A DNA stretch of 64,000 nucleotides from Thermoleophilum album (GTDB lineage Bacteria; Actinomycetota; Thermoleophilia; Solirubrobacterales; Thermoleophilaceae): the NCBI RefSeq assembly GCF_028867705.1, contig NZ_CP066171.1, forward strand, positions 1,860,001-1,924,000. Direction: 5' to 3'. The first letter of the stretch is position 1. Each line of letters begins with the position of its first letter. A program made the translations under genes and the position numbers. The notes under the pieces were generated by a model. The model was not told the origin of the DNA. It made no database searches and saw nothing but the letters and a program-made list of their open reading frames with translations. Below are positions 28,600-38,338 of the stretch, one piece after another.

Positions 28600-31482
28600 A
28601 TGTCCCGCACAAAGAGCGCCATCCAACTGTCGATCCGCTGCGCCGACAAGGGCCTCGCGATCGAGCGGCGCTTCACGCGGCCGGGCGTTCACCCGTTCGA
28701 CGAGGTCGAGTGGGAGCTGCGCGATGCAGTGATCGGCGACCCGCAGAACCCGGCGTTCCGTCAGGAAGGTGTCGAGTTCCCGAAGTTCTGGTCGCAGAAC
28801 GCCACGAACATCGTCGCTCAGAAGTACTTCCGCGGGCGTCTCGACTCGCCCGAGCGCGAGCACTCGGTAAAGCAGATGATCGGCCGGGTCGCAGGGACGA
28901 TCACACGCTGGGGCCGTGAGCTCGGCTACTTCGCCAGCGACGAGGATGCGGACGCCTTCGAGGCCGAGCTGACGTACATCCTCCTCCACCAGATGGCGGC
29001 GTTCAACTCGCCGGTGTGGTTCAACGTCGGTTTCGAGGAGAACCCGCAGTGCTCGGCCTGCTTCATCCTCTCGGTCGAGGACACGATGGAGTCGATCCTC
29101 GAGTGGAACACCAAGGAAGGTTTGATCTTCCGCGGCGGTTCCGGCTCGGGGATCAACCTGTCGCGTATCCGCAGCTCCAAGGAGCAGCTCTCCAAGGGCG
29201 GCTACGCCAGTGGTCCCGTGTCGTTCATGCGCGGCGCCGACGCCTGGGCGGGCACGATCAAGTCGGGTGGCAAGACGCGGCGCGCCGCCAAGATGGTGGT
29301 GCTCGACGTCGACCACCCCGACATCCGCGAGTTCATCTGGTGCAAGGCGCGCGAGGAAGAGAAGGCGCGCGTTTTGCGCGACGCCGGCTTCGACATGTCG
29401 ATCGACGGCGAGGACTTCGCCTCGATCCAGTATCAGAACGCGAACAACTCGGTGCGCGTAAGCGACGAATTCATGCGCCGCGCCGAGCGGGGCGAAGAGT
29501 GGGAGCTGACGGCGCGCACCACCGGCGAGGTGATCGAGCGCGTCAACGCTCGCGAGCTGTTGCGCGAGATGGCGGAGGCGGCGTGGCGCTGCGCCGACCC
29601 GGGCATCCAGTACGACACCACGATCAACGACTGGCACACCTGCCCTAACTCAGGTCGGATCAACGCCTCCAACCCCTGCTCCGAGTACATGCACGTCGAC
29701 GACTCGGCGTGCAACCTCGCCTCGATCAACTTGCTGAAGTTCCGGCGCGCCGACGGCTCTTTCGACGTCGATGCGTTCGCCCACGTCGTCGAGGTGATGA
29801 TCCTCGCGCAGGAGATCATCGTCACGCCTTCGAGCTACCCGACCGACGAGATCGCGCGCAACGCACGCGCGTTCCGCCAGCTCGGTCTTGGCTACGCCAA
29901 CCTTGGTGCGCTGCTGATGGCCAACGCCCTCCCCTACGACTCCGACGAGGGTCGGGCGTTGTGCGCGGCGATCACCGCGCTGATGACAGCGCGCGCGTAC
30001 CGTACGTCGGCCGAGATCGCGGCGGCGATCGGGCCTTACGAGCGCTTCGCGGAAAACCGCGAGCCGCATCTGCGCGTGATGCGCAAGCACATGGCCGCGG
30101 CTTACGCGATCCCCGATCGTCACTGCCCCGATCACGATCTGTTGACAGCTGCGCGCGATGCGTGGGAGGACGCGGTCGATGCCGGCGAGCGCCACGGCTA
30201 TCGCAACGCGCAGGCGACCGTGCTCGCCCCGACGGGAACGATCTCGTTCCTGATGGACTGCGACACCACCGGCATCGAGCCGGACTTCTCGCTCGTGAAG
30301 GTGAAGGAACTCGTCGGCGGCGGGCGGATGACGATCGTCAACCGCACGGTGCCGCTGGCGCTACGGACGCTCGGCTACGCCGACCACGAGATCGAGGCGA
30401 TCGAGTCGTACCTGCGCGAGCACGGAACGATCGTCGGTGCTCCCGGCTTGCGTGAAGAGCACCTGCCGGTGTTCGACGTGGCGGTCGGTGAGCGTGCGAT
30501 CTCGCCGGAGGGCCACTTGAAGATGATGGCAGCGGCCCAGCCTTTCCTCTCGGGCGCCATCTCGAAGACGGTGAACCTGCCCGAGGACACCACCGCCGAG
30601 GAGATCGAGCGCCTTTACATCGAGGGTTGGAAGCTCGGCCTTAAGGCGCTCGCTATTTACCGCGACGGTTCGAAGACGGCGCAGGCGCTGCGCACGAGCA
30701 AGGATGCGAAGCGCTCGGCCGCGACCGGTTCGGGGTCGGCAGGGGAAGAGTGGCGCCCGGTGCGGCGGCGGATGCCGCGCGAACGGCAGTCGATCACGCA
30801 CAAGTTCTCGATCGCCGGCCACGAGGGGTACATCACCGCCGGCATGTACGAGGACGGCACGGTCGGCGAGATCTTCCTCACCGACATCGGCAAGGAAGGC
30901 TCGACGCTGCGCGGCATGATGAACGCCTTTGCGACGGCGATCTCGATCGCGCTCCAGTACGGCGTGCCGCTCGAGACGCTGGTGCGCAAGTTCAGCTACA
31001 TGCGCTTCGATCCCGAAGGGATCACGACGAACCCCGAGATCCCGTTCGCAAAGTCGCTGCCCGACTACATCATGCGCTGGCTGGCGTCGCGCTTCCTCGA
31101 TGTCGACATCCAGGAGGAGCTCGGCATCCTCACGCCAGCGGTGCGCGAGCGCAAGGCGCGGCAGGAGGCGCTGTTGCGCGGCGACACCGCGGGCCCGGTA
31201 ATGGGCTCGGAGGGCGACGGCTCTGGCAGCGGTGCGAACGGTGCCAACGGGGTGAACGGCGCGGCCAAGCTCGGGAGCCCTGCCCCGACCGCTGCCGAAG
31301 GCCGTACCGGCGGTGGGGCACTGCCAGCTGCTGCAGCCCTTACCGATGAGCCGCCGACGGTTCCAGCGAAGCTGAGCGGCCTCGATCTCGGCCCGGCATG
31401 CCGAGAGTGTGGCGGAATCATGCAGCGCACCGGCTCCTGCTACACCTGCTCGAGCTGCGGTAATAACACCGGTTGCGGCTAG
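28600..31482 (+). CDS. nrdJ: Adenosylcobalamin-dependent (class II) ribonucleotide reductase
   Basis: 960 residues from ATG 28600, with AGGAGGG nine bases upstream (GTG 28591 is too close to it). It reduces ribonucleotides to deoxyribonucleotides with a B12 radical. The active site has C151 (NPQCSACF), the thiyl cysteine C360 in NPCSEY, and LAPTGTISF for the substrate phosphate. After the barrel comes a Gly/Asn/Ala-rich linker (about 865-930), then a C-terminal CRECGGIM...CYTCSSCG module with redox or zinc cysteines. No B12 riboswitch fits in the 93-base gap upstream. Confidence 0.95.
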   Translation: MSRTKSAIQLSIRCADKGLAIERRFTRPGVHPFDEVEWELRDAVIGDPQNPAFRQEGVEFPKFWSQNATNIVAQKYFRGRLDSPEREHSVKQMIGRVAGTITRWGRELGYFASDEDADAFEAELTYILLHQMAAFNSPVWFNVGFEENPQCSACFILSVEDTMESILEWNTKEGLIFRGGSGSGINLSRIRSSKEQLSKGGYASGPVSFMRGADAWAGTIKSGGKTRRAAKMVVLDVDHPDIREFIWCKAREEEKARVLRDAGFDMSIDGEDFASIQYQNANNSVRVSDEFMRRAERGEEWELTARTTGEVIERVNARELLREMAEAAWRCADPGIQYDTTINDWHTCPNSGRINASNPCSEYMHVDDSACNLASINLLKFRRADGSFDVDAFAHVVEVMILAQEIIVTPSSYPTDEIARNARAFRQLGLGYANLGALLMANALPYDSDEGRALCAAITALMTARAYRTSAEIAAAIGPYERFAENREPHLRVMRKHMAAAYAIPDRHCPDHDLLTAARDAWEDAVDAGERHGYRNAQATVLAPTGTISFLMDCDTTGIEPDFSLVKVKELVGGGRMTIVNRTVPLALRTLGYADHEIEAIESYLREHGTIVGAPGLREEHLPVFDVAVGERAISPEGHLKMMAAAQPFLSGAISKTVNLPEDTTAEEIERLYIEGWKLGLKALAIYRDGSKTAQALRTSKDAKRSAATGSGSAGEEWRPVRRRMPRERQSITHKFSIAGHEGYITAGMYEDGTVGEIFLTDIGKEGSTLRGMMNAFATAISIALQYGVPLETLVRKFSYMRFDPEGITTNPEIPFAKSLPDYIMRWLASRFLDVDIQEELGILTPAVRERKARQEALLRGDTAGPVMGSEGDGSGSGANGANGVNGAAKLGSPAPTAAEGRTGGGALPAAAALTDEPPTVPAKLSGLDLGPACRECGGIMQRTGSCYTCSSCGNNTGCG

Positions 31483-31569
31483 GCGGCGGAAACTACGTCG
31501 ATCGGCGGCCAGTGGTCGCTGACCGGCGCTCGCGGAGCTCTTGTGTCTCTCGCGGCGGGACGCGGGTCG

Positions 31570-32649
31570 CTACTGCGCAGCCCCGGTCACATTCGCTGCC
31601 CGCGGAGGGTGCTGCGGCGCGCTGTCGAGACCGAACGCTTCGCTTATCAGCTCGTACGAGCGCACACGGTCGGCGTGGTCGTGACAGATCGTGAGCAGGA
31701 TCAGCTCGTCAGCGTGGTACTCCCGCGCTACGTCTTCTAGCCCGCGTTTGACCGTGGCGGGTGAGCCGATGATCGCGCGCCGACCGCTCGCTCCGGGGCG
31801 GCGGGGACGGCCAGCCAGGTAGGCGAGGGCGCGTTCGACGGTCGGCACGGGGATCAGCTGCCCGCGGCGCAAGAGCGAGCCGAGCATGCGGGCGGGCGCG
31901 GCGAGACGCTCAGCCTGGTCGTCGGTCTCGGCACAGAGCGCCAGGACGCCGACCGCCACGCGCGGTTCGATGCCACGCTGGACGCAGCGCAGCCGGTAGT
32001 CGGCAACGATCGCGCTCCCGTGCGGGTTGATGAAGTCAGCGAAGGCGTATGGCAACCCGAGCTCGGCGGCCCAGACGGCGCTTTGGGGTGAGGAGCCGAG
32101 CAGCCAGATCTCAGGGCGCTCGGGAAGCCCAGGTAGCAAGCGTGCGTAGCGGGCAAAGGGGTGGTCGCTGGGCAAACCGTCGCGCAGATAGCCGAGGAGC
32201 TCGGTGAGCTGTTCGGGAAAGTCGTCTGGCGCTGGTTGGCGGCGGTCGCGCTGGAGGGCGTAGGCGGTGATCGGGTCGGTCCCCGGGGCACGGCCGATGC
32301 CGAGGTCGATCCGCCCCGGAAACAGGCCAGCGAACGTACTGAACGTTTCTGCGACTTTGAGGGGGCTGTAGTGGGGCAGCATCACGCCGCCACTTCCAAC
32401 GCGGATCCGGTGCGTGGATTGGGCGATCGGTCCGATCAGCGCTTCGGGGCTCGCGCACGCTAGCGACGGGGTGGCGTGGTGCTCGGCGACCCAGTAGCGG
32501 TGGTAGCCGAGCTCGTCGCAGCGGCGGGCGAGATCAAGCGAGTTGCGAAGCGCCTGCGCTGGCTCGATCCCCTCGGAGATCGGGGCTTGGTCGAGGACTC
32601 CCAGTCGCACACGTCGCCCCCGCTCTTCCCGCGGCTCGCCCTCACTCAT
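31570..32649 (-). CDS. LLM-class flavin-dependent oxidoreductase (luciferase-like monooxygenase)
   Basis: 359 residues from ATG 32649; a GTG three codons earlier is possible. The luciferase-like barrel shows GYHRYWVAEHHATPSLA, GSGGVMLPHYSPLKVAE and GRIDLGIGRAPGTDP (motifs cut short), and a late IIGSPATVKRGLE. These mark the MsnO8-type FMN group. The substrate is unknown. It stands between nrdJ and the glycan region and is transcribed toward nrdJ. Confidence 0.88.
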   Translation of the reverse strand: MSEGEPREERGRRVRLGVLDQAPISEGIEPAQALRNSLDLARRCDELGYHRYWVAEHHATPSLACASPEALIGPIAQSTHRIRVGSGGVMLPHYSPLKVAETFSTFAGLFPGRIDLGIGRAPGTDPITAYALQRDRRQPAPDDFPEQLTELLGYLRDGLPSDHPFARYARLLPGLPERPEIWLLGSSPQSAVWAAELGLPYAFADFINPHGSAIVADYRLRCVQRGIEPRVAVGVLALCAETDDQAERLAAPARMLGSLLRRGQLIPVPTVERALAYLAGRPRRPGASGRRAIIGSPATVKRGLEDVAREYHADELILLTICHDHADRVRSYELISEAFGLDSAPQHPPRAANVTGAAQ

Positions 32650-32765
32650 ATCACGCACCTACGAGAAGCACCCTCGAGTTGACATCGCCTGTGGCTCTCT
32701 ACCCGCGTGCCCTCTCGCCTCTTCCCTCAAGTCCGCCTTACTCCCGACTGCCCGTGCTAGCCACC

Positions 32766-34667
32766 TTACCCGCGTCTCCGGCGCGCTCGTCCTAGCTCCG
32801 TTTCCCCCTTCTTGCCAGTTCGCGGCTCCCTACAACCTCGTGCCCCTCGGTCTACGCGAACGGCCCTGAGCACACCGAAGTAACTAAAGCGTCGCACCTC
32901 CACGCACCCCACCTCTTTCCGAACCAATTTCGCCGCCTGCGCCCAGAATCGCTCACCCTCCGCCTTTAGCTCCTCAGCCGGCGGCCACGTATATGCCGAC
33001 CATCTCACACTAAAAAAAGGTACGATGACCACCTCTGCGGTACCTCCCAATACCCGCGCTACCTCGCTGTAGGTCGGTATCCCTTCAATTAACTGCGCGA
33101 TGTCTGGTGGCCAGCTTCGCCTCCCAATTGCTACGTTTTTATCACCTCCTGCATTGTAAGTCACTGCGCTACTTCCCCCAACTAAATAGTTCGCAAGATA
33201 GGCGTTATCGGCCCCATCCACCGACGCGAACACAATCCGCTCTCCCGGACGCAAGGCACGGTCAATGTCCCGCTTCACTTGCGCTCGAACGCTCTCCAAC
33301 GTGGTCTCTTGTGCCGCTCGCTCCCGAATCCAACGTTCGGGATTCGGCCCTGTGTCTAGCACGATCAGCAGCGCCACCCCGCCGACAGCAAAGCGACGCA
33401 GAGCAGACCCTCTCGCGCTCACTTGAGTTAACACGACAAATGCCGTTAGCAATGTGCTCCACCGGGCGAGAAGCCACCAGCGATACGTCGCGCGCATGTC
33501 GGCGATACCGGGCATCTCGCGAAAGAGAGAGGACCACGGGAACTCGAACACAGCGGCGCTTCGCGGCATAAGGTAGTCCTCGTAGCGTAAACCCGACGCT
33601 GGCGTTGGTGACGGCCGCGTCGACGCGAATTTCAGCGACGGCCCTAGCGCCAACACTCCCGCAACAGCCCCCGCGATGAGAAAGCCATTCACCACGCGCG
33701 ATCTAAGCCGTCGGCCAAACAGATACAAGCCGACTGCAACTATGACGGAGAGGCCAAGGTAATTATAAAGAGAATTAGTTCCATCGCCCCAATAGTCGCT
33801 GAAATCAGCGCCAGCACCAAACAGCGACCAAAATGCCAGCTTGCTCGGTACGAGCGCCGTTGTGATATCCACTCCCATGGCTCGCGGGAGGTCAAGTGGG
33901 CTCTTGGTAAAGCCTCCCCCGCTGTACGTGCTGTATAAGGCCACTGCGAACAGGTTGATGAGTACCCCGGCAACGATAACCGTCAGACGACCGCTTCTCT
34001 GGCGCACGGGGGCGCACAGCCAAATCGCGCCCGTCGCCACGAGTGACACTACGAAGGAGTACCCATCAAGAAATACTGCTACCAATCGTACCATGGTATA
34101 ACCGGGCAGCGCCACGTACAGCCTGCGCCGATCGTCACCGCTTCTCACGAGCCACAAATCACTAGCGCAATAAGCGGGAAGAAGTACAAAGCCGGTGAAG
34201 GTCCCCGGGAAAGAAACGAGTCCGACGACGCTCAGGGACAGCTGGTACGCCGCGCCACCAGCGAGGGCAAGAGGACGCGCGACGCCGACCATCCGCAAAC
34301 ACTTGTATCCACCAATTAGTCCAACTAAGGAGGCAACCGCGCTCGCTGCACGGAGACCAGCCTCTCCAGTAGTGCCGGCTAGATCGCCGACTGCACTGGC
34401 CGCAAGCAGAAGGGGCCCGCCCGTGAGTAACCGATATCCCGCCGGATAAGCGAGGCTTTCGCAGCTGAGGTCGGGAAGTATCCGATCGTCGTCACGCAAG
34501 CAGTCCACGATTCCAGCCTGGAGGAAGCTAGCCGCCGAGTCTCCAAGTAATCCCGGTAGAAGTCCGTGGTACGCCCACACCAGCACGGCAGCGCCCGCCC
34601 AGGCCACGGCCCACAGCGATCGTAAGACTGCGCGGTGTTCGAGGGAGGACATCCGAATCGCGGGCAC
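32766..34667 (-). CDS. Large multi-pass membrane protein, possible GT-C-type or polysaccharide-assembly protein
   Basis: 633 residues with about 11-12 membrane helices in the first 430 residues and a soluble C-terminal domain (about 440-610). The start may be GTG 34667 or ATG 34652 (MSSLEHRAVL). An early acidic loop (DSAASFLQAGIVDCLRDDD, shortened) resembles the catalytic loop region of GT-C glycosyltransferases, but I cannot assign a family. It follows the giant transferase gene by 31 bases, so they form one unit. Its base composition is clearly AT-richer than the rest of the window, suggesting a foreign origin. Confidence 0.7.
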   Translation of the reverse strand: MPAIRMSSLEHRAVLRSLWAVAWAGAAVLVWAYHGLLPGLLGDSAASFLQAGIVDCLRDDDRILPDLSCESLAYPAGYRLLTGGPLLLAASAVGDLAGTTGEAGLRAASAVASLVGLIGGYKCLRMVGVARPLALAGGAAYQLSLSVVGLVSFPGTFTGFVLLPAYCASDLWLVRSGDDRRRLYVALPGYTMVRLVAVFLDGYSFVVSLVATGAIWLCAPVRQRSGRLTVIVAGVLINLFAVALYSTYSGGGFTKSPLDLPRAMGVDITTALVPSKLAFWSLFGAGADFSDYWGDGTNSLYNYLGLSVIVAVGLYLFGRRLRSRVVNGFLIAGAVAGVLALGPSLKFASTRPSPTPASGLRYEDYLMPRSAAVFEFPWSSLFREMPGIADMRATYRWWLLARWSTLLTAFVVLTQVSARGSALRRFAVGGVALLIVLDTGPNPERWIRERAAQETTLESVRAQVKRDIDRALRPGERIVFASVDGADNAYLANYLVGGSSAVTYNAGGDKNVAIGRRSWPPDIAQLIEGIPTYSEVARVLGGTAEVVIVPFFSVRWSAYTWPPAEELKAEGERFWAQAAKLVRKEVGCVEVRRFSYFGVLRAVRVDRGARGCREPRTGKKGETELGRARRRRG

Positions 34668-34698
34668 GTCTGCGTATCAGCCCCCGCGCTCGCCGTCC

Positions 34699-37600
34699 TC
34701 AGCCCCTACGTGGCTCTGTATTAGCGGCGGAGGAGGCTCGAGAACGCTCCTGGAACGATGCTGGCTGGCCTGATGTGAGTACCTGCTCAACCTTTAACCT
34801 CTGTGCGTCGAGCGAGTAATGCTCTCGACCGTATCGCACCGCTGCCCCTGAGAGCTCCAACCAAGCTTTTCTATTTTTGCTCACAGTCACTAAGTGGGCA
34901 GCAAGTTCACTGTCTGTCTCAGCTACTAGAACCCCCGTTACCGCGTCCCCGGCGATGCCCTCTGCGCCGATCGGCGTCGTAACAACGGGCACCCCGTGCG
35001 CGAGCGCTTGCGTCACCTTCCCTTTCAACCCTGCGCCGAACCTCAATGGCGCAGCAAGACACAGAGCCCTATTCAGGAGCGGCGTGACGTCCGGAACCCA
35101 GCCGCACACTGTGACTCGCGGACCCGCAAGTTCCGCCACCTCTCGCGGTGGATCGGCGCCAACGATCTCAACGTTGATGTTGGGACACTGTTTCCACACA
35201 CGCGGCATCACGTTCCGCACGAGCCGCAACGCGGCTCCAACGTTCGGCTCGTGTTCGAAACTGCCAATAAACAGCACGGAATCGCGCTGTTCATATGGTG
35301 GAGGCACCCCCACGACCTCATGCGCGTTCGGTACGACGACTACCGTTGCGTCACGATGCACTTGGATGACCGCATCGCGCTCCTCCTGTGTTACTGTCAC
35401 GACGACATCCGCCACCTTCGCAAGCGCACACTCAAGCTCGAGAAACCATTCCGCCACGCCATCGGGTGTAGCATTTGCCGCTTCTATCCGCCGACGCTCT
35501 CTTACAACGTGAAGATCGACTGTGTCGTAGATGATACGCGCTTGTTGGGCCCAACGGCGCGCTTCATGCAGAATGCCCGCGGCAACCTGGGGTCTGCTTA
35601 GCCACAGGTGCGTATACATGTGACCCGACTCGCGCAGCTCGGTGACGACGTCGCGATCGCATCCCAGCACTTCCACTCCCTGCGCTCGTAGGACCGCGGC
35701 ATAGCGCTCACCGGATGCCGGCCACGGAGCAGCGACCGTCACCCGTGCACCAAGCTGTGTAAGGTTGTCGATGATGTGCTTGGCGCGAAGGGACCCGGCA
35801 TCGCGGTCCCAAGTAGGAAGCCGATGATCAACGTAGAGTACGTGAACATCCTGCCTGCGATCCGACGCATAGCGAGCGCGAGCGGCCGACGCGAAGCTGG
35901 GCTGATCACGTAATGCGTGGGCCCACTTCTCAGAAAATTTATGCCGGTTGATTGTTTGATAGCGTTTGAGCCCGCTCTCCGGGTTGACACCGTGGGTTGC
36001 GCCGCCAACGTGCACCACCACCGAGCGCGGCTCATACACAACTCGATAGCCTGCGTCGCGCAGGGCGAAGCACAGATCAGTATCCTCATAATAACATGGG
36101 GCGTAGCGCTCATCGAAACCTCCGACTTTGCGCCACGCATCTGCTCTGACCAAAAGAGCGGCCGCGCTTGCATAGTCAACTTCTCGCATGTGCAGATATC
36201 GCCAGTTGTTTGGGTCATCACCGTGACCAAAATTCCACGCGGTCCCGTCAGACCACACTATGCCGCCAGCCTCCTGGAGGCGTCCGTCGGGATACACCAA
36301 GCGCGAACCCACTGCACCTATCGTGGGATCGCTTTCGGCGCGTTCAACCAGGGCCTCCAACCAACCCTCCCGGGGCTCGGTATCGTTGTTCAGTATCACT
36401 AGATATTTGCCTGCTGCGACCTCTGCGGCCCAATTGACGCTCTTCAGGAACCCTGCGGGGCTTTCATTCCTGAGCAGCCGTATGTTGGGGATCCGTTCCA
36501 GCCATCGGCGCGTCTGAGGACCCGAGCCGTCGTCGACCACGATGATCTCGTAGGCGATACTCGCACTGTTGACAGCAATGGCCTCTAGGCAACGAGCGGT
36601 GAGCTCTTGCTGATTGTGTACAGGAACGATCAGTGAGGCGACCGGCCGACTGCTTGGTGTGAGAGGTGGAACACGAGATGGGGTGCCTGCATGCTCCAGG
36701 GGCGTGTCAGCTCTCTCGGTCGTTCTGCTGCGTGCGAAGGCGAGCCTGCCGATGGTGCGCAGCGTGAACTGCAGGACGCGCGCAGGCGTAGAGGTGTATC
36801 CGATCCTTCTGTACAGGGCGGTGCGAGCGCCTTGGAGGAGACGCCAGGTCACAGACTCGCGGACGCGTGCGAGCTCTGCCTGAGCAGCTGCGCACGCAGC
36901 TTCGTTCGCAGCAGCTTCTTTTTCAGCGGCGCTCAGGCTGGACACCAGGTCTCTGACTTGTCTCACCCGTTCGTCCAGCTCACGCTTCAGCTCGATCTTC
37001 TCGACCTCCCAAGCCGAAGCGGCGGACTGTTGGAGGCGCTCCAACTCGGCCGACAACGCCGCCACTTCCTGTTGTTTCAGCTCGAGTTGCTGGAGCGCTG
37101 CAGAGTGCTTGTGCTCCAGCTCACGGCGGAGCTCCAGCATCGGGTCCGCGAGCAGCGATGCACGCTGTGCGAGGTCGCGGAATTGGTCTAACGGCTGGTC
37201 GCTAGCGATTGCTAGTAAGTAGACCGGCGCCGGTGATGGAGTCAGAGCCCATTCATCGCCGTGTTTCGTGATGCGCTCATAATGCGCTCGTGTGCCTGGT
37301 TTGGCCGATAGCGGTTCGATGAGCGAGCCTGCTTGCGGCCGCTGCCCGAAAAAGGCCAGGTCTGAAAAATACTCGCCAAGCAACTCCGTGAACTCGTCGA
37401 AGCTGAGTTCGCGCGCATGGAACGGGTTCGCGGGACGGCCCGGAACGTTGTAAGTGTTACGCTCAGGAGTCGACAGTATCAGGAAGCCGGATTCTTTGAG
37501 AACGCGTTTGATCTCAGCCAGCGCGCGTTCTTGCTCGTCTAAGTGCTCGATGAGCTCGAACGCAACGACGACATCGTACGATGCAGGTCGAAGAAACCTT

Positions 37601-37899
37601 AAATCCAACGCTGAACCAACACGGAAGCTTAGGTTTGGCGAGGGATAGTTGAGAGTTGCGTGCTCAACCGCCGTTCGGTCAATATCGATGCCGATGACTT
37701 GTGATGCCCGCGTAGCGAGCAGCGCAGATCCAAAGCCTTCGCCAGAACCGAGATCGATGACTGTCTTTGCGTCGACTAACTGGCGCGCCCAGAGATAGCG
37801 GTGGTAGTGCTCGTAGACGAGCTGAGCGTCTTCAGCCCAGGGCACGCAACGCTCGCCGGTCCACTCAATGAGACGAGGTGCACCTGGCCTTCTAAACAT
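34699..37899 (-). CDS. Four-part glycan enzyme: SAM methyltransferase, coiled coil, GT2, GT4
   Basis: 1066 residues. Residues 20-200 are a class I SAM methyltransferase (VIDLGSGEGFG, FELIEHLDEQERALAEI). Residues 255-365 are a Leu/Glu/Lys/Gln coiled coil. Residues 420-680 are a GT2 transferase (SLIVPVHNQQELT, VVDDGSG, ILNNDTEP near 502, GGFDERYAPCYYEDTDL). Residues 683-1035 are a GT4 transferase (VLFIGSFEHEPN, FGAGLKGKVTQALAHG, PVVTTPIGAEGI). No stop or frameshift breaks the frame. A TATTCT hexamer lies six bases before the ATG. AT-richer than its surroundings. Likely builds and methyl-caps a surface glycan; the sugar is unknown. Confidence 0.88.
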   Translation of the reverse strand: MFRRPGAPRLIEWTGERCVPWAEDAQLVYEHYHRYLWARQLVDAKTVIDLGSGEGFGSALLATRASQVIGIDIDRTAVEHATLNYPSPNLSFRVGSALDLRFLRPASYDVVVAFELIEHLDEQERALAEIKRVLKESGFLILSTPERNTYNVPGRPANPFHARELSFDEFTELLGEYFSDLAFFGQRPQAGSLIEPLSAKPGTRAHYERITKHGDEWALTPSPAPVYLLAIASDQPLDQFRDLAQRASLLADPMLELRRELEHKHSAALQQLELKQQEVAALSAELERLQQSAASAWEVEKIELKRELDERVRQVRDLVSSLSAAEKEAAANEAACAAAQAELARVRESVTWRLLQGARTALYRRIGYTSTPARVLQFTLRTIGRLAFARSRTTERADTPLEHAGTPSRVPPLTPSSRPVASLIVPVHNQQELTARCLEAIAVNSASIAYEIIVVDDGSGPQTRRWLERIPNIRLLRNESPAGFLKSVNWAAEVAAGKYLVILNNDTEPREGWLEALVERAESDPTIGAVGSRLVYPDGRLQEAGGIVWSDGTAWNFGHGDDPNNWRYLHMREVDYASAAALLVRADAWRKVGGFDERYAPCYYEDTDLCFALRDAGYRVVYEPRSVVVHVGGATHGVNPESGLKRYQTINRHKFSEKWAHALRDQPSFASAARARYASDRRQDVHVLYVDHRLPTWDRDAGSLRAKHIIDNLTQLGARVTVAAPWPASGERYAAVLRAQGVEVLGCDRDVVTELRESGHMYTHLWLSRPQVAAGILHEARRWAQQARIIYDTVDLHVVRERRRIEAANATPDGVAEWFLELECALAKVADVVVTVTQEERDAVIQVHRDATVVVVPNAHEVVGVPPPYEQRDSVLFIGSFEHEPNVGAALRLVRNVMPRVWKQCPNINVEIVGADPPREVAELAGPRVTVCGWVPDVTPLLNRALCLAAPLRFGAGLKGKVTQALAHGVPVVTTPIGAEGIAGDAVTGVLVAETDSELAAHLVTVSKNRKAWLELSGAAVRYGREHYSLDAQRLKVEQVLTSGQPASFQERSRASSAANTEPRRG

Positions 37900-38338
37900 G
37901 ACAGCAGAATACTGCGGTCGCCCGCCGCTGCATTGTGCGAGGGCAAGGGAACACTACGAGAGTTTCACGGGGACTTCGGGGAGTAGCAGAGCGGAGGTTC
38001 GTCCAGCTAGGAGGGTACGCGGACGCGGTGCGTGCCCGACAGGTAATCATCCCGTGTAGGCAGGGAACGGCCCGTCGGACACATGGCAGGCGCCCGGAGA
38101 TGGGACGTGCACGCGACGGGGGGCTCCGGAGCATGGTGTCGGCGCGTCCGAGTTGGCCCTTACCCGCTGGTTCGCCGAGGGTGCGCTCCCCGACGTGCCG
38201 CACCCGATAGGTGTGAGGCACGCTTGCGTTTTTCCCTCTCTTTCTTCTTCCGTCGGCGCTCGTTGCGCCAGCGCACGACGCGTCTGTCGCCTCTGCCCAT
38301 GGTGCGGGATTGTTACGAATCGCTCCTCGTTCGCGCCT
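37900..38338. other. 439-base gap without a convincing gene
   Basis: Between the start of the methyltransferase/GT gene and the stop of mgtC. The open frames crossing it have poor codon composition and no recognisable motif. It contains, on plus, an interrupted hairpin GTGCC-CACC/GGTG-GGCAC (38195-38221) followed seven bases later by five T, a weak plus-strand terminator candidate with no plus-strand gene before it. On minus it must hold the promoter of the gene at 37899. It may also mark the edge of the AT-richer block. Confidence 0.5.
37906..37911 (-). promoter_or_regulatory. Probable -10 box (TATTCT) for the methyltransferase/GT gene
   Basis: TATTCT on the minus strand ends six bases before the ATG at 37899, with no ribosome-binding site between, so transcription would start at or beside the start codon. 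Confidence 0.4.

Noticed and set aside
25684-29637. Minus-strand frame of 1317 codons containing holB
   Set aside because: Only the last 373 codons are holB; the rest is in the wrong frame of tmk and antisense to the epimerase and nrdJ.
32679-32700. TTGACA followed by CT-rich sequence on plus
   Set aside because: A perfect -35 hexamer but no -10 at proper spacing and no plus-strand gene downstream for over 6 kb.
38195-38233. Hairpin followed by T-run on plus
   Set aside because: The stem is interrupted, the T-run is seven bases away and no plus-strand transcript is expected to end there.
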